From Deltaproteobacteria bacterium (GTDB taxonomy: Bacteria > Desulfobacterota > Desulfuromonadia > Geobacterales > Geobacteraceae), in contig JAJZUQ010000001.1 of NCBI GenBank assembly GCA_021848385.1, positions 1 through 64,000 of the forward strand: 64,000 nt of DNA. The letters are read 5' to 3'. The notes beneath the pieces are model-generated. The model saw only the letters and a program-made list of their open reading frames with translations. It made no database searches and was not told the origin of the DNA. The translations under genes and the position numbers were made by a program. Below are positions 15,616 to 24,170 of the stretch, piece after piece; position 1 is the first letter of the stretch; each line of letters starts with the position of its first letter.

Positions 15616-17187
15616 TTACTTCATCTCCATCGCAGGGGGCGTGGTGACCATCGGGGCCATCTGCTGGAGACCAGCAGGTACCTGCTGCTGAAGGCGTGCT
15701 GCGTATTTTGTTGTGGAGAGCTGGATCATCCTGTCGATGGCAGGGCTCATCTTATTCAGGAACGGCGTGGGGTATACACCCATGAAGAAGATAAGCACAA
15801 GGAGGGGCGCCATTATGGCAATCTCACGGGCATTAAGGTCTTTCAGGGTTTGATTCTTAGGGTTGTTAAGCTCGCCGAACATGACCCGCTGGAACATCCA
15901 GAGCATATACACGGCTGACAGGATAACGCCGCTCGTAGCGATAACGGCATACCAGCGAAGACCGCCCTCGAAAGCGCCGAGCAGGACGAGGAACTCGCCG
16001 ACGAAACCGTTGGTTCCTGGAAGGCCGATCGATGACAGTGTTACAACCATGAAAATAGTTGCAAAAACCGGCATCTGTTTGGAGAGGCCACCGAAGTCCG
16101 TAATGAGTCGGGTATGCCGGCGTTCATAAATGAAGCCGACGATAAGGAACAGTGCACCAGTGGAAACACCATGGTTGAGCATCTGCAACATGCCACCCGC
16201 CACACCCTGCTGGTTGAGGGCAAACACTCCGAGCATAACGAACCCGAGATGGGCAACAGACGAGTAAGCAACCAGCTTCTTGACGTCCTCCTGCACCATC
16301 GCCACGAGTGCGGCATAGATGATGCCGATCACAGCAAGAGTGGCTATAAGCGGTGTGAATTTTGCGGTTGCGTCTGGAAACAGTGGCATTGCGAAGCGGA
16401 CAAAACCGTAAGTCCCCATTTTCAGGAGGATAGCAGCAAGTATCACGGAACCTGCCGTCGGTGCTTCGGTATGTGCATCAGGCAACCAGGTATGCAGTGG
16501 GAACATCGGCACCTTGATGGCAAATGCGAGTGCGAAGGCAAGGAACAGCCACGTCTGTGTCGCGGGGTCGAGGGAAAGCTGATAGAAGTTCAACAGATTG
16601 AAATCACCACCGCCTGCCTTGAAGTAAAGGTAGATAAGCGCCACAAGCATGAGGAGAGAGCCGACCATGGTGTAAATGAAGAACTTGACCGCAGCGTAAA
16701 CCTTACGTTTACCACCCCAGATCCCGATTATGAAGTACATCGGGATAAGCATGACTTCCCAGAATATGTAGAAAAGGAACAGGTCGATGGAGATGAAAGC
16801 ACCGAGCATACCGACCTCAAGGAGCAGGAGACAGATCATGTACTCCTTGACCTTCTCCTCAACGGCAGTCCAGGTTGAGAGTACCGCGATCGGCATGATA
16901 AAGGTTGTCAGGATCACGAGCCAGAGGCTGATGCCGTCGATACCAACGTGATAGTTCATCTGGAAGGGGCCTGCAGCGATCCAGGGAACCATCTCCACGA
17001 ACTGAAACTCGGCGTTGGACTGGAACCCGGTAACCAGAGGCAGGGACGCCAGGAAGGTAATCAGGGTCACTACCATCGCGAGGCCGCGAAGGACGGAGTG
17101 GTTATTCTTGTTCATAAAGAGGAGAAGAATTACCCCGATCAGCGGTGTGAATGTAATTATGCTCAGTAACGCGGGCATCTGGTTCAT
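15616..17187 (-). CDS. nuoM: NADH-quinone oxidoreductase subunit M
   Basis: A 523-residue membrane subunit. Family blocks include FYIFWEVMLIPMYFIIGIWGG, the HTWLPDAHTEAPTAGSVILA motif near the middle, and YSSVAHLGFVMLG. The glutamate in the FWE motif and lysines in the helices are needed for proton pumping. It lies between nuoL and nuoN, in the standard order. The C-terminal extension after the last span is alanine/glutamine-rich and variable in the family. Confidence 0.95.
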   Translation of the reverse strand: MNQMPALLSIITFTPLIGVILLLFMNKNNHSVLRGLAMVVTLITFLASLPLVTGFQSNAEFQFVEMVPWIAAGPFQMNYHVGIDGISLWLVILTTFIMPIAVLSTWTAVEEKVKEYMICLLLLEVGMLGAFISIDLFLFYIFWEVMLIPMYFIIGIWGGKRKVYAAVKFFIYTMVGSLLMLVALIYLYFKAGGGDFNLLNFYQLSLDPATQTWLFLAFALAFAIKVPMFPLHTWLPDAHTEAPTAGSVILAAILLKMGTYGFVRFAMPLFPDATAKFTPLIATLAVIGIIYAALVAMVQEDVKKLVAYSSVAHLGFVMLGVFALNQQGVAGGMLQMLNHGVSTGALFLIVGFIYERRHTRLITDFGGLSKQMPVFATIFMVVTLSSIGLPGTNGFVGEFLVLLGAFEGGLRWYAVIATSGVILSAVYMLWMFQRVMFGELNNPKNQTLKDLNAREIAIMAPLLVLIFFMGVYPTPFLNKMSPAIDRMIQLSTTKYAARLQQQVPAGLQQMAPMVTTPPAMEMK

Positions 17188-17228
17188 TTACTCTGCTCCT
17201 TTTGCTCCTGTTAAAAATTGTCTGGGTA

Positions 17229-19235
17229 CTACCGGAAGATATAGAAGGCAACAATTACGACAACGCCAAGGGTCATGCTGAACGCATAGTTGAACACATA
17301 GCCCGACTGAATATGGCGCAGTACACCACTGAAACCCATGAAGATACTCCCTACACCATTGACGATGCCATCGACAACAACCACGTCGAACCCTTTCCAG
17401 AGGAAATTCCCCAAGGACTTGCAAGGGTTGACGAAGAGGAAATCGTACAGTTCATCGACGTACCATTTATTGAACACTGCCCGGTGCAGACCCGGAAAGG
17501 TAGCGGTGAACTTGGCAGGAAGAGTATTGTTCTGAACGTACATGACAAAGGCGATGCTGATGCCAATCACAGCAATGACAACCGAAAGCAGCATGAGACC
17601 CCATTCGGTTCCGGCGCTGTGGTGCGCGGCGATCAACCCATGCGTCTTGTTGAATTCCTCGGAGAATTCGAAAACCGGTGTGAGGAAAAGCTCGAATTTG
17701 TTGGAAACGCCGCCGAGTGCATCGCCGATCAGTTTCGGGATGCCGATAAACCCGCCGACAGCGGAAAGGATGGCCAACACGATAAGGGGGAAAACAATCA
17801 CCATGGGGGACTCGTGGAGATGGTCTTTGGCTGCCGGATTAATTCGACACTCGCCATGAAAGGTCATGAAGACCAGACGGAACATGTAGAATGCCGTCAG
17901 CAACGCAGCGAGCGCACCCATCCCCCAGAGAAGATAATTGAGATCGCCGTGAAGCGGGTTCGCAAACGCCTGCCAGAGGATTTCGTCCTTAGAGAAGAAA
18001 CCTGCAAAGGGAGGTATTCCCGCTATGGCGATTGTAGCAACGAGGAACGTCCCGTAGGTCAGGGGCATCTTCTTCCAGAGTCCACCCATGTTTCTCATAT
18101 CCTGGGCGTCATCATGAGAATGCGCATGGTGCAGGGCTCCATGCATCGAGTGAATGACGGCACCTGACCCAAGGAACAAACAAGCCTTGAAGAAGGCGTG
18201 GGTCATGAGGTGGAAGATACCGGCTGCGAAAGCGCCGACCCCCATGGCCAGGAACATGTAACCGAGCTGGGAAACGGTAGAGTAAGCGAGAACACGCTTG
18301 ATATCATTCTGGGCAGTACCGATGGTTGCGGCAAACAGCGCCGTTGCACCACCGACTAGAGCTACTACCGTAAGCGTGGTTGGCGCCTGTATGTAAAGGA
18401 AGTTCATACGGGCGATCATGTAGACACCGGCGGTAACCATGGTAGCGGCGTGGATGAGTGCGGAAACGGGAGTCGGACCCTCCATGGCATCAGGCAACCA
18501 GGTGTAGAGCGGTAGCTGTGCAGATTTGCCGGTTGCACCAACAAAGAAGACAAGGGTAATGGCTGTCAGTATTGTGCATCCCTGAAACAGCTCGGCATGC
18601 TTGGCAAGCTCCGTGAACTGGATGGTCCAGATGCCATGGTTCTGACCGAGCCACCAGTAGAGGCTGAATATACCGAGAAGGAACCCGAAGTCACCTACCC
18701 GGTTCATGACGAACGCCTTTTTGCCTGCGTCACCAGCGGATTTCTTGTGGAAATAGTAGCCGATGAGGAGGTAGGAACAGAGACCGACACCCTCCCAACC
18801 GACAAACATGAGAAGCAGGTTGTTACCCATTACCAACAGAAGCATGGAGAACATGAACAGATTAAGGTAGGAAAAGAATCTATAGAAGCCCTCCTCACCA
18901 TGCATGTACCCAATGGAGTAAACGTGGATCAAGAATCCGACTCCGGTAACCACCATAAGCATGATGCAGGAGAGAGGATCAATAAGAAATGCGATGTCTG
19001 CCTGGAATGTTCCTGACTTGATCCAGGTGAAGATAGGCACGTTATGCACCCGCTCATGGACCGGGAGGGATATGATGTTGAAGAGCGTCATGCACGCCAC
19101 CGCGAAGGAGCAGAGCACGGCGAATGCGCCAATCCCGCCGATTACCTTTTCTTCTTTGATGGTCTTTCCAAATAATCCGTTAATCAAAAAACCGATCAGT
19201 GGAAAGAGGGGTATAAGCCATACATTATCAAACAT
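17229..19235 (-). CDS. nuoL: NADH-quinone oxidoreductase subunit L
   Basis: A 668-residue antiporter-like subunit, the largest membrane subunit of complex I. It has the GWEGVGLCSYLLIGYY block, TWLPDAMEGPTPVSALIHAA, and YSTVSQLGYMFLA. The long C-terminal amphipathic helix and terminal span (VFNYAFSMTLGVVVIVAFYI) are present. It forms the distal proton channel of the membrane arm. Length fits the family (600-670). Confidence 0.95.
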   Translation of the reverse strand: MFDNVWLIPLFPLIGFLINGLFGKTIKEEKVIGGIGAFAVLCSFAVACMTLFNIISLPVHERVHNVPIFTWIKSGTFQADIAFLIDPLSCIMLMVVTGVGFLIHVYSIGYMHGEEGFYRFFSYLNLFMFSMLLLVMGNNLLLMFVGWEGVGLCSYLLIGYYFHKKSAGDAGKKAFVMNRVGDFGFLLGIFSLYWWLGQNHGIWTIQFTELAKHAELFQGCTILTAITLVFFVGATGKSAQLPLYTWLPDAMEGPTPVSALIHAATMVTAGVYMIARMNFLYIQAPTTLTVVALVGGATALFAATIGTAQNDIKRVLAYSTVSQLGYMFLAMGVGAFAAGIFHLMTHAFFKACLFLGSGAVIHSMHGALHHAHSHDDAQDMRNMGGLWKKMPLTYGTFLVATIAIAGIPPFAGFFSKDEILWQAFANPLHGDLNYLLWGMGALAALLTAFYMFRLVFMTFHGECRINPAAKDHLHESPMVIVFPLIVLAILSAVGGFIGIPKLIGDALGGVSNKFELFLTPVFEFSEEFNKTHGLIAAHHSAGTEWGLMLLSVVIAVIGISIAFVMYVQNNTLPAKFTATFPGLHRAVFNKWYVDELYDFLFVNPCKSLGNFLWKGFDVVVVDGIVNGVGSIFMGFSGVLRHIQSGYVFNYAFSMTLGVVVIVAFYIFR

Positions 19236-19277
19236 TCCAGACTCCTTGTCCGTATAGTTCCTGAAACTTGAATGCGA

Positions 19278-19574
19278 TTACCACTTCATCATGTTGATGT
19301 CTTCAACGTCGATCGACTCACGGTTTTTGAAGAAGGCGATCATCAGCGCCAGACCTACTGCCGCCTCGGCCGCTGCAACCGTCATGACGAAGAAGACGAA
19401 TACCTGACCATCAATATTGCCCAGATGCTTTGAAAGAGCGATAAAGGTCAGATTGACAGCATTGAGCATCAGTTCGATACACATGAACATGACGATGGCG
19501 TTCCGTCTGATCAGCACACCAAGGGTACCGATGGAAAAAAGTATTGCGCTCAGAATGAGGTACTTCTCTAACAT
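19278..19574 (-). CDS. nuoK: NADH-quinone oxidoreductase subunit K
   Basis: A 98-residue, three-span membrane subunit. The two glutamates used for proton transfer are in span 2 ([18 protein letters not shown]) and span 3 ([19 protein letters not shown]). It sits between nuoJ and nuoL. Size and motif are typical. Confidence 0.95.
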   Translation of the reverse strand: MLEKYLILSAILFSIGTLGVLIRRNAIVMFMCIELMLNAVNLTFIALSKHLGNIDGQVFVFFVMTVAAAEAAVGLALMIAFFKNRESIDVEDINMMKW

Positions 19575-19592
19575 TTCATCACCCCTGACTGG

Positions 19593-20099
19593 TTAGATTT
19601 TCTTTTTCGACAGGACTACGGCACCGATTATGGCGACCAGGAGAAGCAGCGACGTTATCTCGAAGGGAAGGAGGAACTGACTGTACATCGCCTTACCTAT
19701 CAATTCGGTATGCCCGACACTTTCGACCACGCTGCTGGTAATCGGCCCCATCCCCTCCTTGGCTGCCGTACTCCTGAACAGGAAGTAACATGTCTCAAAG
19801 AGTACAAAGAAGGCGACAATGCTGCTGATGGCAACGGCATGGTTGGAGCGTTTCCCCGTTTCACTCCTGATGTTAAGGAGCATGATGACGAAGACGATGA
19901 GGACCATGATCGCACCCGCATAGACAATGACCTGAATAGCTGCCATGAACGGGGCATCCAGCATGACATAGAAGGTAGCCAGGCAGAAGAACGTCATTAC
20001 CAGCGACAGAGCGCTGTTAATCGGATTCTTGCAGGTGATCACCAGAATGCTGGAAAGGACAGCCACTGCTGCCACAATGGTAAAGAAGAGGGTTTCCAT
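19593..20099 (-). CDS. nuoJ: NADH-quinone oxidoreductase subunit J
   Basis: A 168-residue membrane subunit with five spans. It has the conserved VIVYAGAIMVLIVFVIMLLN segment, whose pi-bulge helix region couples the quinone site to the proton channels. It follows nuoI by about 10 bases and precedes nuoK by 18. Confidence 0.95.
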   Translation of the reverse strand: METLFFTIVAAVAVLSSILVITCKNPINSALSLVMTFFCLATFYVMLDAPFMAAIQVIVYAGAIMVLIVFVIMLLNIRSETGKRSNHAVAISSIVAFFVLFETCYFLFRSTAAKEGMGPITSSVVESVGHTELIGKAMYSQFLLPFEITSLLLLVAIIGAVVLSKKKI

Positions 20100-20109
20100 T
20101 GCTGCTCCT

Positions 20110-20508
20110 TTATTTCTTTTCTAAGAGTCTTTCTTTAACGAACACAAAGTCTTCCCGCTTGTAGCTGGCCAGTTCAAATTCCTGGGTCATCTTCAATGCA
20201 TCGACGGGGCAGGCCTCAACACAGTATCCGCAGAATATGCAACGAAGCATGTCAATTTCGTAGCGGGCCGCGTATTTGTCATGATTTGCATCCTCCCCCG
20301 CCTCAACTGTAATACATTTGGCGGGGCAGACCGTAGGGCAGAGATAACAGGCAACGCATTTCGCCCGCTCATGGGAAACCTTGAGGCCATGGAGCCCGCG
20401 AAAATTAGGTACAACATTGGGCCGTTCGTCCGGGTACTGGAGGGTAACCGGTTTCTTGAACATATGGAGAAACGTTATCTTCAGACCTTGCAGCAATGGC
20501 ATTATCAT
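20110..20508 (-). CDS. nuoI: NADH-quinone oxidoreductase subunit I
   Basis: A 132-residue ferredoxin-like subunit with two [4Fe-4S] motifs: C51-VA-C54-YL-C57-PTV-C61 and C90-IF-C93-GY-C96-VEA-C100. These carry clusters N6a and N6b that pass electrons towards NuoB. The N-terminal amphipathic helix attaches it to the membrane arm. Gene order nuoH-nuoI-nuoJ is standard. Confidence 0.95.
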   Translation of the reverse strand: MIMPLLQGLKITFLHMFKKPVTLQYPDERPNVVPNFRGLHGLKVSHERAKCVACYLCPTVCPAKCITVEAGEDANHDKYAARYEIDMLRCIFCGYCVEACPVDALKMTQEFELASYKREDFVFVKERLLEKK

Positions 20509-20531
20509 GCGAATTTACCTCTTTTCGTTTT

Positions 20532-21596
20532 TTATCCTACCACCATGATCCAAAGAGCGGTGGCAACGACATTGACCAGTGTAATCGGCAGGAATACTTT
20601 CCACCCCAGCCGCATGAGCTGGTCATAACGGTAGCGCGGGTAGGTAGCCCGTATCCACATGCAGCAAAAGATCAGGAAATAGACCTTGGCAATGAACCAC
20701 ATCCATCCCGGCAGGAACGCCGGCCCATGCCAACCACCGAGGAAAAGAGTGGTGGTGACTGCACAGACCGTTACCATGTTGGCATACTCAGCCATGAAGA
20801 ACATGGCATATTTCATACTGGAATACTCAGTGCAGAATCCGGATACAAGTTCTGTTTCAGCTTCGGGAAGATCGAACGGGGTGCGGTTGATCTCTGCTAT
20901 CGAGCATATGAAGAAAATGATGCCCGCAAGAAAAGTGAAGGGGTTGCGGAACAGATACCAGCCGGCCACTCCGAAAGCACCCGCCTGGTCAGCAACGATC
21001 TGGTTGAGGGAAAGAGAGCCGGACATGAGAAAGATGGAAACGATTGCCAGGCCAGCTGCCAGTTCGTAGGAAATCATCTGCGCAGAAGCGCGGAGACCGC
21101 CAAGCAGAGAGTACTTGCTGTTGGAGGACCAACCGGCAAGAACAATCCCATATACACCGAGAGACGCCATACCGAGGATATAGAGAACGCCGACGTTAAG
21201 GTCAAGCACCTTCCCTACCGTAGGGTCGTACACCGATGCGATCTGCAGGGGAATCGTGTAACCGAATACCTCAACATTGCCGCCGAAGGGTATGACGGCA
21301 AAAGATATGAATGCAGGCACCAGGGCAATCAACGGTGCAACCAGAAAGGCAAAAGTACTTGCCTGTTTAGGAACAACCTCTTCCTTGAAAAAGAGTTTCA
21401 GTCCGTCAGCAATCGGCTGAAGCAAACCGTACCAACCGGTCCGCATCGGTCCGAGCCGCACCTGCATAAAACCGATGACTTTCCGTTCTGCGTAGGTTGC
21501 ATAAGCCACCGTCAACAGTACGAATACAAAGGCTATGAGAACCTTGGCGACCATGGCGACATAGTACATCGGTGGCAGTGCTAATAGAGCGTCCAT
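20532..21596 (-). CDS. nuoH: NADH-quinone oxidoreductase subunit H
   Basis: A 354-residue membrane subunit forming part of the quinone-binding chamber. Conserved loops are seen: YAERKVIGFMQVRLGPMRTG near the N-terminus, and EINRTPFDLPEAETELVSGF with the acidic residues near the quinone tunnel. It lies between nuoG and nuoI. Eight spans are predicted, as usual. Confidence 0.95.
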   Translation of the reverse strand: MDALLALPPMYYVAMVAKVLIAFVFVLLTVAYATYAERKVIGFMQVRLGPMRTGWYGLLQPIADGLKLFFKEEVVPKQASTFAFLVAPLIALVPAFISFAVIPFGGNVEVFGYTIPLQIASVYDPTVGKVLDLNVGVLYILGMASLGVYGIVLAGWSSNSKYSLLGGLRASAQMISYELAAGLAIVSIFLMSGSLSLNQIVADQAGAFGVAGWYLFRNPFTFLAGIIFFICSIAEINRTPFDLPEAETELVSGFCTEYSSMKYAMFFMAEYANMVTVCAVTTTLFLGGWHGPAFLPGWMWFIAKVYFLIFCCMWIRATYPRYRYDQLMRLGWKVFLPITLVNVVATALWIMVVG

Positions 21597-21639
21597 GTGT
21601 TCCTCTTCCCTTCGAAAATAATTGGTATAGGAGTAGTTG

Positions 21640-24129
21640 CTACTTGCTGATGCTGACCCAGGTCACCGGCGCACCAACAGTGATGCTGTTGACAGAAGCT
21701 TCGTTAAAATGATAAGGGGCAAATACGACCCCCTGAGGCATGCGTGTTCCAACCTTGGCCTTCAGTTTGAGTTCGCCGGCTGCGGATTTTACTGCAACCG
21801 TATCACCCTCTTTGACATTGAGAGCTTGAGCATCGTCACGGCCCAATTCCACATATCCTTCCGGGCAGACATGCATGGGGCCTTCACCAAAGCGGGACAT
21901 GGTCCCACAGTGGTAGAGCGCACTGCCGGTTACGAGGGCGAACTTGCCACTCTCCGCAGTGATAGCCGCAGCTTCTGCCGCAACGAGTCGAGGTTTGACG
22001 GTGATCGGGAGAATCGCCCCTGCATCTCCTAATCCAGCAAAGGTAAGTTCGGCATAGGCAGGAACGGTTGCAGCGATCTCAGCAAACACAGCAGCAGCAT
22101 CGGCATAGGGAGCATTTCCAGTCAGGCCGGCAAGGACGCCATTGAGTATGGCAAAATCGCTCCGTGCTTCGCCAATAGGTTTAATGGCCTGATTAACACG
22201 CTGCACAGCACGTCCGACACTGGTGAAGGTACCGCTCTTTTCGGCAAAGGAACAGGCCGGCAATACAACGTGTGCCTTCGCTGCAGTTTCAGTCAGGAAC
22301 AGGTCCTGAACCACGAGGAATTCAACCTTGTCAAGTGCCGCTTCGACTTTTTTCCGATCGGGGTAGGAAACGACGGGATTTTCTCCGGCCACAAAAAGGG
22401 TCTTGATGGAACCGTTCTGACAACCCGCAAGAATCGCATCTGCATCAGCACCACCAGCAGTCGGGTAGAGGCCGAGGTCTGCTGCTCCCTGACTGTTGTT
22501 CTTCTCACCAAGGAAGAGAACCCCGCACCCTTCTTTACCGACCTTGCCTGACAGAATCGCCAGGTTTGCAAGGGCCTGCGCCAACACCTTGCCGTGGCCC
22601 GGATATCCAAGACCAAGGGGAAGTATAATGAGCGCATTTGCAGCCTTTGCGTAGTCTCTCGCAAGGGTCTTTATCGTATCGGCATCAAGTCCGCTGGCAG
22701 CGGCAACTTTTTCGGGTGCAAAGGCCTCTAGCTGCTTCTTAAGGGCTTCAAATCCTTCAACACCTGTCGCAGTCGTATCCTGAAGATTTTCTGCAAGCAG
22801 CACATGGGCGAGGGCATTAACAAGGGCAACTTCCTGTCCAGGTTTGTGAACGTAGGTAACCGCCTTAGGGAGCTTCGACAACTTGCCGCGCTTGTCTGAT
22901 ATGATCCTGAGGTCGATTTCCTTGCGCTTGACCCCCAGGTTGATCTCGAAGCCAATGACCGGGTGGGTTTCATAGGCGTCTGTTTTAACCACAAGCAGGA
23001 GATCAGCTTTCTGAATATCCGCGATAACTGAAGGAGAAGCGGCGGCGCCAAAGCTCTCTGTCGCACCCGCGGTGAGCGCAGCATGGGCAAAACCGGCAGA
23101 GTGGTCGATGTTGTCAGAGCCCAGGCCTTCTTTGAAGAGCTTCTTGAAGAGGAACAGCTCCTCATTGGTGAGCCGCGGCGTTACAAGGCCGGCAACTGAT
23201 TTACCACCGGCATTCTTTGCCTCGGAGAGCTTTGCTGCAACAAGCGTTAACGCCTCGTCCCAACTGGCAGGCTGCAGGGAGCCATTTTTCCGGATGAGCG
23301 GTGTTGCCAGCCGCTTGTCACTGTTGACAAACTGGTAGCCGAAACGCCCGCGAGTACAGAGCTGGCCGTTATGAAATCCCTGGTTTTCATCATAGATGGT
23401 GGTGAGGACCTTGTTGTCCTTGACCCCCAGGGTTAACTGACAACCGGTACCACAGTAGGAACAAACCGACTTTACCTTATTGAGAGCCCACCAGCGGGAC
23501 TTGAACTTGAAGGGACGAGAGACTAGCGCGCCAACGGGACAGACAGAGACGCAGGAGCCGCAGAATTCACAGTTCAGGGGGCCATCGAATTCGGTACCTA
23601 TCTTCGCCTCAATACCGCGGTTTATGAAGGTATAGGCCCCGAATGAAACGATCTCGTCACAGATCCGCGCACACTTGCCGCAATGAATACAGCGGTTCAT
23701 ATCACGTTCTATGAGCGGGTTCTCATAATCTATCTTATGCTGAAATTTTTCGTCTTGAAAGCGGTTGCTGTTAACCTTGTACTCATAGGTGAGGTTCTGG
23801 AGGTCACAGTCGCCTGCCGCATCGCAGACCGGGCAGTCAATCGGATGTTTGAGAAGCAAGAGTTCCAACACCATTTTGCGGGCCTTGATGATTTCGTCGG
23901 TCGAAGTCCTGACAATCATCCCCTCAGTCACCGGTGTAGTGCAAGCGGGAATCTGCCGCCCCTTCATCTGCTCAACCTCCACGAGACACATGCGGCATCC
24001 GCCGAACGGGTGGAGCTTCTTATCATGACAGAGGATCGGTATTCTTATGCCGGCTGCCTTGGCCGCATCAAATATGGTAGCGTCTTTGGGTACCGTTACC
24101 TTTTTATCGTCGATTGTAAGATTTACCAT
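21640..24129 (-). CDS. nuoG: NADH-quinone oxidoreductase subunit G
   Basis: An 829-residue Fe-S subunit of the peripheral arm. The N-terminus binds [2Fe-2S] N1b (C34, C45, C48, C63), then the His-Cys3 cluster (H95, C99, C102, C108). Two ferredoxin-type [4Fe-4S] motifs follow (C147/150/153/157 and C187/190/193/197), then C223-SY-C226-GTG-C230 of the molybdopterin-oxidoreductase-like domain (cluster N7 type). The rest is a degenerate molybdopterin-binding domain that carries no cofactor in complex I. Size is at the long end of the family. Confidence 0.93.
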   Translation of the reverse strand: MVNLTIDDKKVTVPKDATIFDAAKAAGIRIPILCHDKKLHPFGGCRMCLVEVEQMKGRQIPACTTPVTEGMIVRTSTDEIIKARKMVLELLLLKHPIDCPVCDAAGDCDLQNLTYEYKVNSNRFQDEKFQHKIDYENPLIERDMNRCIHCGKCARICDEIVSFGAYTFINRGIEAKIGTEFDGPLNCEFCGSCVSVCPVGALVSRPFKFKSRWWALNKVKSVCSYCGTGCQLTLGVKDNKVLTTIYDENQGFHNGQLCTRGRFGYQFVNSDKRLATPLIRKNGSLQPASWDEALTLVAAKLSEAKNAGGKSVAGLVTPRLTNEELFLFKKLFKEGLGSDNIDHSAGFAHAALTAGATESFGAAASPSVIADIQKADLLLVVKTDAYETHPVIGFEINLGVKRKEIDLRIISDKRGKLSKLPKAVTYVHKPGQEVALVNALAHVLLAENLQDTTATGVEGFEALKKQLEAFAPEKVAAASGLDADTIKTLARDYAKAANALIILPLGLGYPGHGKVLAQALANLAILSGKVGKEGCGVLFLGEKNNSQGAADLGLYPTAGGADADAILAGCQNGSIKTLFVAGENPVVSYPDRKKVEAALDKVEFLVVQDLFLTETAAKAHVVLPACSFAEKSGTFTSVGRAVQRVNQAIKPIGEARSDFAILNGVLAGLTGNAPYADAAAVFAEIAATVPAYAELTFAGLGDAGAILPITVKPRLVAAEAAAITAESGKFALVTGSALYHCGTMSRFGEGPMHVCPEGYVELGRDDAQALNVKEGDTVAVKSAAGELKLKAKVGTRMPQGVVFAPYHFNEASVNSITVGAPVTWVSISK

Positions 24130-24170
24130 CTCGCCCTCTGTTCTCCCTCGGATGTTTACTTGGTGATCAG

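Noticed and set aside
17202-21584. Several 250-360-codon plus-strand frames across nuo genes
   Set aside because: All are antisense of conserved membrane subunits and are rich in His, Glu and Arg as expected for shadows.
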